From Streptomyces sp. R21 (GTDB lineage: Bacteria; Actinomycetota; Actinomycetes; Streptomycetales; Streptomycetaceae), in the NCBI RefSeq assembly GCF_041051975.1, contig NZ_CP163435.1, positions 1,240,001 through 1,304,000 of the forward strand: DNA of 64,000 nucleotides, in the 5' to 3' direction. Position numbers and translations under genes: made by a program. Positions 56,601-64,000 of the stretch are shown here, piece after piece; position 1 is the stretch's first letter, and each line of letters starts with the position of its first letter. The notes under the pieces are model-generated. The model was not told the origin of the DNA. It saw only the letters and a list, made by a program, of their open reading frames with translations, and searched no databases.

Positions 56601-59600
56601 CGGTGAGCGCGAACTCGACGGGCTCGCCCGGGTACGGCCCGACGACGTTGTCCGTGTTCGCGTCGTACCACTCCCTGAAGTCGAACCCGCCGGGCCAGAT
56701 CTGGAGGTCACGTTCGTACAGCGCGTCCGGCCCGCTCGCCGCGAGGACCTGCGCGAAGTAGCGCATCCGCGGGTGGTAGAACCGCTGGAAGGAGACGGTC
56801 CCGGAGGCGGCGAGCGCAACCGGGTCGGCCGCGGTGCCGAGGGCGCTGGGGGCTGGGGCGCCGTCGGGCGGCGACAGCTCCCGGGAGAAGTTCCCCGACT
56901 GTGCTAGGGCGACCAGTTCGCTCCCCGCGGTGAGTGCGGGGCGGTTGAACTCCCGTCCGGGCGCCAGTTCGTCGCGCAGCATGGGCAGGGCGTTCGGATG
57001 CCCCTCGATCAGGAAGCAGCGCTCGCTGTCGGAGAAGAAGACGGCGAACTGGTCCCAGGTGAGCGGGATCTGGGTCGCGTTGAGGATGCGGTAGAGCTGA
57101 ACTCCGGGCGTCTGCCGGAGGACATGAATGGAATTGTTCGCTTGGTCGGTGAACCGGCGGCTCGGGTCGATGACGAAGACGTGCCCGTCGTACGCGGGCA
57201 TCTCGATGTCGTGAGGGAGCTCCACCTTTTCGTTGTGCGAGAACTCGGTCGGGGTGCGGTAGATGACCGGCACCGCGGGAGCCTCCTCGTAGGGCGTGAG
57301 GTGAAAGGCGATGTCGTCGAGCACGGTCTCCCCGAGGCCGGGGCTGAACCGGAACGATCCCGAGTTCAGGTTGACTGTGCCGTCGCCCTCGCCCCAGAAC
57401 CGGGACACGCAGAAGACGACGAGATCACCGCTGCGGGGATCGATGAACGGCCGGAAGCAGAAGTTCTGGTGCCACGGGTATCGGGTGGTGAAGTATTCGG
57501 GATCGCGGTTGTATTCGGGGGCGTCGATCCTGAGGGTGCCTTTCGTGCTCCTCTTGGCCTCCCAGGTCCCGTTCACCCGACGGCTCCAGTTGAGCTGTGC
57601 CTTCCAGTACCTCTCCGGCTGCCCCATCGCGGTGTTGCCCTGCGGCATCTTCACCTCGCCCGGATCGGAGGCGAGCGTGTAGGTGGGCCAGAACAGGTGC
57701 AGCCGACCGTTCCACACCACCGGGATCAGGGTGTCCGACTCGATGTCCAGGTCGATGCGCTCCCAGGGGGTCCACTCCCGCTTCCTGGTCCAGGAGCGGA
57801 TGTAGTACTCGCGAGGGGTGGAGACGGTGTGGGCGCACACGTACAGGGTGGATTCGGTGCCCTCCGGTACGTCCGTGTACACCCCGCAGGGCCGCATCCG
57901 GGACGCCTTGTCGAGTTGGGCGACGTACTGTTCCACCGCGCGGACCGCGTTCTCGGAGGTCAGCTCCTTTTGGAGCAGCGTGTTCTCCAGCTCCGTGAAG
58001 AACGGGGACTTGGTGGTGCGCAGGTCCGGTTCGAAGTAGTTCTCCGGGTAGAGGAAGATCTTCTGGTTGGCCTCCCACAGGCGGTAGGACCGCATCCAGT
58101 CCCAGTCGCGCCACAGGTCCGGCCCGTACGGGTTGGGCGATACGTACTCCAGGTTGAGCCGCAGGCGCTGGACGAAGAGCTGGACGCTGAAGACGGCCTG
58201 AGCGATCCGGGTGGTCAGCTGGCAGGCGCCCATCTCAACGTCGAGCAGGAAGTAGTCGAAGAGGGTGGCCGAGTCGTGCCAGTACGGCAGGCCTCTCTGG
58301 TCGAGGAACGGGTTGGCCGTCAAGTAGGCGACCAGCGAGGCACGTCGGCGCTCGCGCAGCCGGTCCTGCAGGGCTCCGCCCGTTGCGGGCCAGTCGGCCA
58401 GTGGGTGCTGGGCCTTGGCGGCCTGCCAGGCGGCCTGCGCGGCCTGTGCCGTGGGGGCGGGCGCGAGCCAGCCGGTGGCCCGCTCGGCCGATACACCGGT
58501 CCTGCGCAGCAGGGTGACCGCGGCGAGCAGGGCACGCAGTCCGGTCTCGGCGCGCAAGTCGGCCGGGGCGGGCAGGTTCAGCAGGTCGGGGCCGCACAGC
58601 GTGCCGAGGTCGGCGCGGTCCCAGCGGGTCTGGGCGCCGATCTCGTCGAGCACGGTGTCGACGGTGGCCTGCGGATCGCGGGCCACGGTGAACACGGCGC
58701 GCAGGGTGCGGGCGGCGCCGGGGATGCGGTCGCGCAGCCGGGCGAGGTCGAGCAGCCGGACGAAGCGGGCGAAGATCGGGGAGGCGCCGGGGAAGGGCCT
58801 GGGCGGCAGCAGGTTGAGGTCCAGCCAACCGGAGCTCGCCGCGAAGTCGAACACCCAGGGAATCTGCTCCGCGGTGATACGCAGCCGGGTCAGCACCAGC
58901 GCGACCCGGTGCAGCAGGATCAGCGTGGTGAACTGCTCCGGGAAGCCGCCGCGGGTGATCACCACGGAGGGGTCGCTGCCGACGAACCGGGAGGTGAGGA
59001 AGTCCTCCAGCGCCAGCGGCTTCGACGGGGAGCGCAGCCAGCCGCCGAGCAGGACGTCGGCGGAGGCCTGGTCGAGCCCGACGGCGGCCCCCAGCTGCTG
59101 CTTCACCGTGATCTCGCTGAGCGTGCGCCGCAGATAGGGGTTCAGTTTGGTCAGCACACGGGCGAACCGCGCGGCCGGGGAGACGTTCTCCGCGTCGAAC
59201 ATGGCGGCCGCGTCCTCGGCGCCGAGGAACGCGTTGCCGGGCTCCGGGTCGGCCTCCTGGGCGATGCCCAGGGCGTCGACGGCGGCACGGAAGCGGTCGT
59301 CGGCCGAGGCCGCGCGCAGGGCGGTGAGTTCGTCGCCGGACAGGTACGCCTTGCAGCGCAGGGCCAGGGCGCTGACGTCGTAGAACACCTTGCCGGCGAG
59401 CGCGGCCGGGAGCTTCAGATCGACGGGCTGACTCTCCAGGGGCGCGGCGTAGACGGGCAGCCTGAGGGCCTTCATCCGGGTGGTGACATACACCCTCGGC
59501 GCCTGGTAGAGGGTCTTCACCGCGGCGGCGAAGGCCGGGACGGCACGGTTGGCCAGCCGATCACGCAGGGCGGTGCTCATGGGTCCGGTGATCAGCAGCC

Positions 59601-62600
59601 GACCGGTCTCGGCCGAGCCCGGTTCGGGGGGCTCGAACTTCATCGCGGGCGGCAGGGCCACCCCGGTGGGCAGGGCGGCCAGCTCGGCCGTGTACACGGC
59701 GGTGCCGAGCAGGGTCGTCATCACCTCGTCGACGAGGGCGGCGTCCCAGCCGAGCAGCGCGAGCCCCTTGTGGGTGAGGTCGCCCTTGTCGTCGGCGGTC
59801 TGCGCGGTCTGCTGGTGGACGGCCTGGAGCGCGGACCGCAGCCCGGTGAGGGTGACCGCGAGCACCGTGTCGTCGGGCAGCGGGCCGTCATGGGCCGGGA
59901 CGCTGCCGGTGAGGACCGCGTCCACCTCGGGAACCGTGAAGCCACGGGCGAGCAGCTCGTCCACGGCGTCCAGGAACTGCTCGGTGACGGGCACGAGTTC
60001 GTCGACGGGGGCGCTCGGGGTGCGCGGCGCGTCGGGGTGTCCGGGCCTGGCCATGGGCGCGCCGCCCACGAGCTCCGGGTCCGGGCCGCCGGGCACGCTC
60101 GGCCAGGGCGCCGGGTGGCGGACCGGACGGCCGGAGAGCAGCTCGGGTTCGCCGCCGTCGTAGTCGTCGAAGTCGGTGGGGAACGGTCCGCCGTTGCCGT
60201 ACAGCTCGATCAGCCGCAGCAGTTCGGGCACGGGCAGTTCAAGGGCCCTGGCAAGGGTCACCGTGCGGTACAGCGCGGTCAGGTTGGCCAGGTCGAGCAG
60301 CCGGCTGGGGGTGACCGAGCGGCGTCCGGTGACCAGTTCGGCGAGTTCCTCGTCGGTGATTTCGAGTACGGCGAGCAGGGCGGCGGTGACGACGGGGTCG
60401 ACCAGGCTGCCGATCACCTTGAGTTCGGTGCGGTCGGCGTTGAGTGCGAAGGGGTCGGCTTGGCCGGGTTCCGCCGTGACGACGGAGGGGTCGGCGAACA
60501 GCCGGTCGTACAGCGGGAGTTGGTCCGCCGTCTCGTAGCGGTGGGTCGGGAGGTTGTCGTAGAAGCACACGACCTGTTCGAGGGTGAGGTCGAGACGGGC
60601 GGTCAGGCGGCGTACGGCGACCAGGCCGCGCAGGAAGGCGCTGTCCAGCCGGCCGGGGCCGGGGCCGGTGTACAGCAGGAGGTCCAGGTCGGCGGCGGGC
60701 AGGTCCAGGGCGCGGCGCAGCCGGGTGAAGCGGTGCAGCCGGTCGAGCGCGGGCAGGCTGAGTCCCTGCACGGTCATCAGACGGGTGTTGCACGGGTCGG
60801 CGGGGTCCGTGCTGACGACGGTGAGGGCAGTGCCGGGGTTGACGAACCGGGTGTCGAGGGCGGCGAGCAGTTCGGCGTATCGCATGCTGGCGGCGTCGAG
60901 CAGGTTGCGGACCGTGCTCAGATCGTTGAGCAGAACGGCGGCCGGGGTGGCGGCCGGGCGGCCGTAGAACTCGGCGACGGTGCGGCCGGGTGACACCGGC
61001 TCGCCCGCGATGACCGCCCCGGCCACCGGGGGCAGGCCGAGGGCCTCGACGGCGACCGGCGTGCTCGCCGCAGCGGCGGGGCGCAGCGTCGCCATCAGTT
61101 GGTGACGCCGCACCCCGAGGTGGTCGAGGCAGGTCCGGATCTGCTCGCCCCACAGGTCGAACGGCAGGTTCCACGGGTAGACGGCGGTCCGCAGCCGGTC
61201 GTATGCGACGGGGTCGATGTGCTGCGGCTGCACCCTGAGCAGGGCAGGGTCGCCGCTGGTCTGCCGGTCGGTGGCGCCTGGCTCGGTGCTGCCGTGCACG
61301 ACGGCGGTCTCGAGGACTTCGCAGACCAGATCGACGTACGGCAGCTGGAGGTTGGTGTTGTCGCAGGTGAGCTGGACGTCCCAGAGGTCGGCGCGGCGGC
61401 GCTTCAGTTCGCGCGCGACGGAGCCGTCGCCGTAGTCCAGGCGCCGCAGGTACATCAGCAGGTCGACCAGGTAGGCGGCCTGGCCGGTGACCGAACGGCA
61501 GTCCGAGCAGGCGCAGTAGTCGGCCGGGCCGAACAACTCATCCCAGCCCGGCACCTGTTCGGCGAGGGCCTGGGCCGAGGGAAGCCCGGCGAGCCACGGC
61601 ACCTTGAACTGGCCGACGGTGCGCAGGTCGGCGACGAGGTTCACGGTCGCCGCGTGGACGTAGCGGGCGCGGGCGTGCACCGCCGCCGCCTGCTCGGCGT
61701 CGATGCCCTCGGTGGTGCTGGTGAGCCGCGCCGTGAACTCGCCCTCGGGCAGCTCGGCGATCGCGGCAGCCGAGTCGAATCCCGCCGCCCGCACGGCCCG
61801 TACGGCGGGGTAGCGGGGCGAGAGCTTCATCAGGCGCTGGATTCCGCCGAGTTCGGCCCGCGCGCTCTCGTCGGGCACGGTCACGGTAGTGACCGGGGTG
61901 GCGACGAGGTCAAACTGCGGGTTCTCGGCGAGGAACCGGGCGGCGGGCGCCTCGGGGTCCTCGGTGGCGAGGCCGTGGGCGATGTGGGCGGTGGGGTAGG
62001 CCTCGGCGGCGAGGGCGGCGACGAGATCGGCGTAATCCGTCGTGGGGGCGGTGCCCGTGTCCGCCGCGAGGGCAGTGACGTGCTGGGGCGGGCCGCCCGC
62101 CGTCTCGATGAGGCGGGCCCAGTCGGCTGTGTCGATACGGGCCAGGTCCCGCGGGTGGCCGAGGTGCCCTTCGTCGAAGCGGTCCAGCAGCAGTCGTACG
62201 AGGGGAATGTTGTTGCCCGTCAGCGCGCCGAGCCGGAGGGACAGGCGGAGCCGGTCGGCGTGTGGGGCGGTCTGTTCGTCGGCGCGCAATGCGGTCCAGA
62301 AGGCGGCCGAGCCCGGCTTGCGTCCCAGCCAGGTGTGGAACGCCCGCTCGCGGACGGCCTGTTCGGGCAGGGCGAGCGCGAACAGGGCCGTGACGGGCGA
62401 CTCCTCGCCGATGGCGGCGGCGAGCGCCGTGGCCTCCTGTACGCGCAGCGCGGTCACGAACGCGTCCGCGTCAAGGCCCGGGCCGATGGTGCCCGCGTCG
62501 GCCGCCGCGTGGAGGGCGGCGCCAAGGTCGGCCTCGGGCCGTGCGACGAGTTGTGCAAGGCCCGGGCCCAGGCCCTGGCGGAGCAGGCCGTAGAACGCCT

Positions 62601-63069
62601 CGGCGGACAGGCCGGTCGCGGTGGCGTGCCCGTCGGCGGTCGTGAGGTGAGCGCACTGAAGGGGGTCCCGGCCGGTCACCCGGGCGAGATAGGCGAAGTC
62701 ACCGCGGTTCAGGTCGGCGAGGCTCGTCCCGTCGAGGTGCGGGGCGAGGTCGGCCAGCACAGTGGCGTACTCGCTGCGGCCGTCGGGCGGCAGGACCAGG
62801 TCCGCCGTCGTCGCCGGGCCAGGGTTCTCCAGCACCGTCTCCGTGCCGGGATACCCGTCGGCGGCCGCACGGACCACGAGGTCGGGCGGGCCCGCGAGGG
62901 AGGTGTAGGGGATGCGGTAGCGGCCCGAGGCGTCGGTGACCGCCTCGCCGACCGGACGCTCGGTGCGCAGCAACCGGGCGGACACGGTGATCGTGACACC
63001 GGCGGCGCCGGAGCCGTCGGGCCGGGTCACGGTGCCGGTGACCGTGCCCTGCCGGTCCGTTTCAGACAT
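53671..63069 (-). CDS. Tc-toxin A (TcA)-like giant protein
   Basis: A 3132-residue protein with ABC/Tc toxin architecture. Residues about 1-80 are a CarboxypepD_reg-like beta domain (GTVTRPDGSGAAGVTITVSA). A VRP1-like region lies near 530 (CRSVTGQAAYLVDLLMYLRR) and the ABC-toxin N-terminal region near 1590 (LFDYFLLDVEMGACQ to FVQRLRLNLE). A neuraminidase-like domain follows at about 1720-1790 (YIRSWTRKREWTPWERIDLD). Long helices of a channel shaft occupy about 2390-2780, with a TcB-binding beta domain at about 2790-2980 (YLSLPEALFDLDTPGHYFRR). TcA proteins form pentameric injection channels that pass a toxin held by TcB-TcC. No signal peptide. ATG with GGAAGG before it; a GTG 6 nt upstream is possible. 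TcB/TcC are not in this window. Confidence 0.88.
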   Translation of the reverse strand: MSETDRQGTVTGTVTRPDGSGAAGVTITVSARLLRTERPVGEAVTDASGRYRIPYTSLAGPPDLVVRAAADGYPGTETVLENPGPATTADLVLPPDGRSEYATVLADLAPHLDGTSLADLNRGDFAYLARVTGRDPLQCAHLTTADGHATATGLSAEAFYGLLRQGLGPGLAQLVARPEADLGAALHAAADAGTIGPGLDADAFVTALRVQEATALAAAIGEESPVTALFALALPEQAVRERAFHTWLGRKPGSAAFWTALRADEQTAPHADRLRLSLRLGALTGNNIPLVRLLLDRFDEGHLGHPRDLARIDTADWARLIETAGGPPQHVTALAADTGTAPTTDYADLVAALAAEAYPTAHIAHGLATEDPEAPAARFLAENPQFDLVATPVTTVTVPDESARAELGGIQRLMKLSPRYPAVRAVRAAGFDSAAAIAELPEGEFTARLTSTTEGIDAEQAAAVHARARYVHAATVNLVADLRTVGQFKVPWLAGLPSAQALAEQVPGWDELFGPADYCACSDCRSVTGQAAYLVDLLMYLRRLDYGDGSVARELKRRRADLWDVQLTCDNTNLQLPYVDLVCEVLETAVVHGSTEPGATDRQTSGDPALLRVQPQHIDPVAYDRLRTAVYPWNLPFDLWGEQIRTCLDHLGVRRHQLMATLRPAAAASTPVAVEALGLPPVAGAVIAGEPVSPGRTVAEFYGRPAATPAAVLLNDLSTVRNLLDAASMRYAELLAALDTRFVNPGTALTVVSTDPADPCNTRLMTVQGLSLPALDRLHRFTRLRRALDLPAADLDLLLYTGPGPGRLDSAFLRGLVAVRRLTARLDLTLEQVVCFYDNLPTHRYETADQLPLYDRLFADPSVVTAEPGQADPFALNADRTELKVIGSLVDPVVTAALLAVLEITDEELAELVTGRRSVTPSRLLDLANLTALYRTVTLARALELPVPELLRLIELYGNGGPFPTDFDDYDGGEPELLSGRPVRHPAPWPSVPGGPDPELVGGAPMARPGHPDAPRTPSAPVDELVPVTEQFLDAVDELLARGFTVPEVDAVLTGSVPAHDGPLPDDTVLAVTLTGLRSALQAVHQQTAQTADDKGDLTHKGLALLGWDAALVDEVMTTLLGTAVYTAELAALPTGVALPPAMKFEPPEPGSAETGRLLITGPMSTALRDRLANRAVPAFAAAVKTLYQAPRVYVTTRMKALRLPVYAAPLESQPVDLKLPAALAGKVFYDVSALALRCKAYLSGDELTALRAASADDRFRAAVDALGIAQEADPEPGNAFLGAEDAAAMFDAENVSPAARFARVLTKLNPYLRRTLSEITVKQQLGAAVGLDQASADVLLGGWLRSPSKPLALEDFLTSRFVGSDPSVVITRGGFPEQFTTLILLHRVALVLTRLRITAEQIPWVFDFAASSGWLDLNLLPPRPFPGASPIFARFVRLLDLARLRDRIPGAARTLRAVFTVARDPQATVDTVLDEIGAQTRWDRADLGTLCGPDLLNLPAPADLRAETGLRALLAAVTLLRRTGVSAERATGWLAPAPTAQAAQAAWQAAKAQHPLADWPATGGALQDRLRERRRASLVAYLTANPFLDQRGLPYWHDSATLFDYFLLDVEMGACQLTTRIAQAVFSVQLFVQRLRLNLEYVSPNPYGPDLWRDWDWMRSYRLWEANQKIFLYPENYFEPDLRTTKSPFFTELENTLLQKELTSENAVRAVEQYVAQLDKASRMRPCGVYTDVPEGTESTLYVCAHTVSTPREYYIRSWTRKREWTPWERIDLDIESDTLIPVVWNGRLHLFWPTYTLASDPGEVKMPQGNTAMGQPERYWKAQLNWSRRVNGTWEAKRSTKGTLRIDAPEYNRDPEYFTTRYPWHQNFCFRPFIDPRSGDLVVFCVSRFWGEGDGTVNLNSGSFRFSPGLGETVLDDIAFHLTPYEEAPAVPVIYRTPTEFSHNEKVELPHDIEMPAYDGHVFVIDPSRRFTDQANNSIHVLRQTPGVQLYRILNATQIPLTWDQFAVFFSDSERCFLIEGHPNALPMLRDELAPGREFNRPALTAGSELVALAQSGNFSRELSPPDGAPAPSALGTAADPVALAASGTVSFQRFYHPRMRYFAQVLAASGPDALYERDLQIWPGGFDFREWYDANTDNVVGPYPGEPVEFALTDAYGDYNWELFFHVPLLIAQRLSANQRFEEAQQWFHYIFDPSNRENYYPRPQRFWITKPFHEANDDTYIPQRIQKILEALANGDEATAKLVQYWLEHPFQPDAVARLRTTAYQKAVVMKYLDNLIAWGDQLFRQDTLESVNQATQLYLLASELLGRRPEEITGRAVPQPQSYRTLIETPTAADPVVAAENLVAAPDGPATPAIRPGVNLRWLNYFCLPRNDKLAGYWDLVEDRLFKIRHCQNIDGVQRQLALFGAPIDPALLARATAAGLDLTAVLDDISAPLPHYRYTPMVAKAKELAAEVRAFGGALLAALEKRDAEALARLRSGHELALLDAAREVRGRQVKEADEALAALEKSKAVADDKKRYYAELRRTPLNTGEKAQSELHRGALKDQDEAADYNLAAALVGWMPDIKVGTPTTMGATWGSSNAMAMLKGQAEAASARASRKGSEGAQQLTLVGYERRAQEWAFQEGQAGIESEQFAGQIAAAEMRQAIAVKELQNHDLQRANTLEADRFMRGKFTNTELYDWMAAQLSTTYFQAYQLAHDTAKRAERSYRHELGVQDSSFVNFGYWDSLHRGLLAGERLAADLNRMDAAYLENNAREFELTKRISLAQLDPSALLALKETGTCYLSLPEALFDLDTPGHYFRRIRSVAVTVPCVAGPYSSVNLTVRLLGSSVRVDPKVPAGAKYARGRSDTRFRDYTGPIQTVVTSTGQDDTGLFETSLRDERFLPFEGAGVIGEWQLSLPSVFRQFDYESITDVVLHVRYTARDGGDNLARPVVDELHDALKTWVHAGGGKGLYRVFSARREFADRWTRFLVPNGAEDPKLTFTLSARRFPHLFAGYPIKVAKPQVVLVLSRDLTADGDLRYVTAYGEADAALPLTLTAPDSRRQDTAKLKADAALKGQPRGAFTGLDGNVHDADQPWTVTLSREQIGALPAVLVRDGLLNPDAVVDLLLVWEYQVDPGPEDSDARTP

Positions 63070-63095
63070 GCTCACCTTCCGAGGAAGTCACGGTT

Positions 63096-64000
63096 CTAGC
63101 GCTTTTTGTGGGGAGTTCTCGGCTGCTCGATCTGCACGTGGAAGTGACCGATCCCGTCCGGGAAGAGGCCTTGCAGGACGTGTTGCGTGTCCTGGTCCTT
63201 CAAGTGCTCGAACATCGATCTGGCGGCGGGCATCAGATGGCTGATGCCCGGTCTTGAGTAGACCGGGGTGTCGCGCGGGAAGAAGACGTCATCGAACTGG
63301 TATTCGGGTTTGAGGACCGGGACGGTCATGGTCGTTCCCCGGCCACCGGACAGACTGCCGCTCTTCTTTCCGAACTCCTGCGGGGTGAGCGTGGCCCGGG
63401 TGTACATGTGGGCCTTGTCCTTCATCTGGGAGTCCTCCACCGCACCCGAACCCACCCTGCGCGGGTTGCGGGGCGTGCCGATCGCGAAGGTGGTGTCGAC
63501 AGCGGGTCCCTGCGAGGCCGTGTTCTCCGACCGGCCCAGCTCCTTGTGGTACTCGTGGCCGATCATGTCCGAGTAGAAGGTGGCGACGGCGTCCAGGTGT
63601 TCCTCGGGCCTGTCCAGTTTCAGCGACTTGCCGGCGTACTTGCTGATGTCGATGGACTGGCCGCTTCCATGCCCTCTGTCACCCGCCACCGCCAGCCGCA
63701 TGATGCTGAAGTCGACTCCGGTGACCTCACCCTTCGCTCGGCGTTCTTCGGCCTTGTCGACCATGCGCTGGATGATGCGGGCCATGCCGAGAGTCATGTT
63801 CTTGGGCAGCGGATCGGTGTCCTTGGCATTGAGGATCGCCATGACCTGTTTGGCGATGCCCCCGTCCCCGATCACCTTCCCGCGCTTGTCGCGGATGTCG
63901 TCGTCGAATTCGACCAGCCCCTTGTCGTGGGCCTCCAGCAGCGCATGCGCCGCACGGTAGATCTCCTGGCGCTCACTCTCCCGCCCACTCGGGTCGCTCA
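63096..64000 (-). CDS. unrecognised protein, 5' end beyond window
   Basis: The frame is open to the right edge, so at least 300 residues are encoded and the start is outside. The visible text begins within EAHDKGLVEFDDDIRDKRGK and includes RGHGSGQSIDISKYAGKSLK and VEDSQMKDKAHMYTRATLTP, ending HVQIEQPRTPHKKR. I do not recognise the family. It ends 26 nt before the TcA-like start, so it is probably cotranscribed. Its mid-part His/Ser-rich RGHGSGQSID may be a hydrolase-like loop (for example peptidase or amidase), but this is a guess. Its position before TcA makes it a candidate cargo, processing or assembly protein. Confidence 0.7.
   Translation of the reverse strand, partial: SDPSGRESERQEIYRAAHALLEAHDKGLVEFDDDIRDKRGKVIGDGGIAKQVMAILNAKDTDPLPKNMTLGMARIIQRMVDKAEERRAKGEVTGVDFSIMRLAVAGDRGHGSGQSIDISKYAGKSLKLDRPEEHLDAVATFYSDMIGHEYHKELGRSENTASQGPAVDTTFAIGTPRNPRRVGSGAVEDSQMKDKAHMYTRATLTPQEFGKKSGSLSGGRGTTMTVPVLKPEYQFDDVFFPRDTPVYSRPGISHLMPAARSMFEHLKDQDTQHVLQGLFPDGIGHFHVQIEQPRTPHKKR

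Noticed and set aside
56998..60993. 1331-codon forward open frame and neighbours opposite the Tc-like gene
   Set aside because: Shadow of the TcA-like coding strand: low complexity, no start signal, no known motif.

Overview
The window is high-GC actinobacterial DNA, almost certainly from Streptomyces or a close relative. The evidence is G/C-ending codons, many GTG starts and ATGA/GTGA overlaps, leaderless regulator promoters, rare TTA codons, CBM13 (ricin-type) secreted hydrolases, a DUF6325-SHOCT pair and IS110-type insertion sequences. I saw no ribosomal-protein operon, rRNA, tRNA or CRISPR array. Apart from a stray hemC and rpoA the content is accessory, as expected of a chromosome arm.

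Layout. (1) 1-5.7 kb: a TetR gene diverges from an aromatic-ring operon (two-domain VOC dioxygenase, FAA-family hydrolase, MhpA-like flavin hydroxylase, acetoacetyl-CoA synthetase cut by the window edge). (2) 5.7-15.4 kb: three secreted polysaccharide-active enzymes (GH3, CE1/PHB-depolymerase-type esterase with CBM13, GH29 fucosidase with F5/8C and CBM13). Each has a TTA codon in its signal-peptide region. An IS110 element lies inside the set and a decayed ricin-lectin remnant beside it. (3) 15.4-22.5 kb: an ECF41-like sigma factor with a matching promoter, small VOC and SnoaL proteins, an ArsR-AHSA1-RibD_C operon, two broken membrane-protein genes, and PPOX, GNAT and HEAT-repeat genes. (4) 22.9-32.3 kb: an MFS transporter and a LysR gene next to a tightly packed ring-degradation operon (FAA, cyclase, flavin hydroxylase, ACMSD-like amidohydrolase, VOC dioxygenase, FAA, SDR). 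It repeats the enzyme classes of region 1.

(5) 32.4-39.3 kb: a poly-gamma-glutamate hydrolase, a stray hemC, a methyltransferase remnant, a complete extra rpoA outside its usual operon, two RibD_C-type reductases, and a DUF318 permease with a TIGR03943 partner that has a His-rich loop. (6) 39.5-42.1 kb: a small protein, a polyprenyl diphosphate synthase and an MpaB/Lcp-like oxygenase, which form a compact isoprenoid locus. (7) 42.1-51.1 kb: a lipoprotein, a fulvocin-C-related Cys-rich protein carrying an N-terminal CxxC domain and an internal Tat-like signal, DUF6325 and SHOCT proteins, a DUF308 protein divergent from a two-component system across repeated TACTTC-N4-GAAGTA operators, a MocR/PfpI pair and an IclR regulator. 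(8) 51.1-64 kb: a reverse-strand operon with a 3132-residue Tc-toxin A (TcA)-like protein, two kelch beta-propeller proteins downstream, and a partial unrecognised gene upstream. No TcB or TcC is in the window.

The most unusual items are the Tc-A plus kelch operon without TcB/TcC, the fulvocin-C-like protein, the orphan rpoA/hemC pair, the shared TTA codons in the secreted hydrolases, and the repeated operators before the two-component system. All family assignments come from reading motifs. No database search was run.
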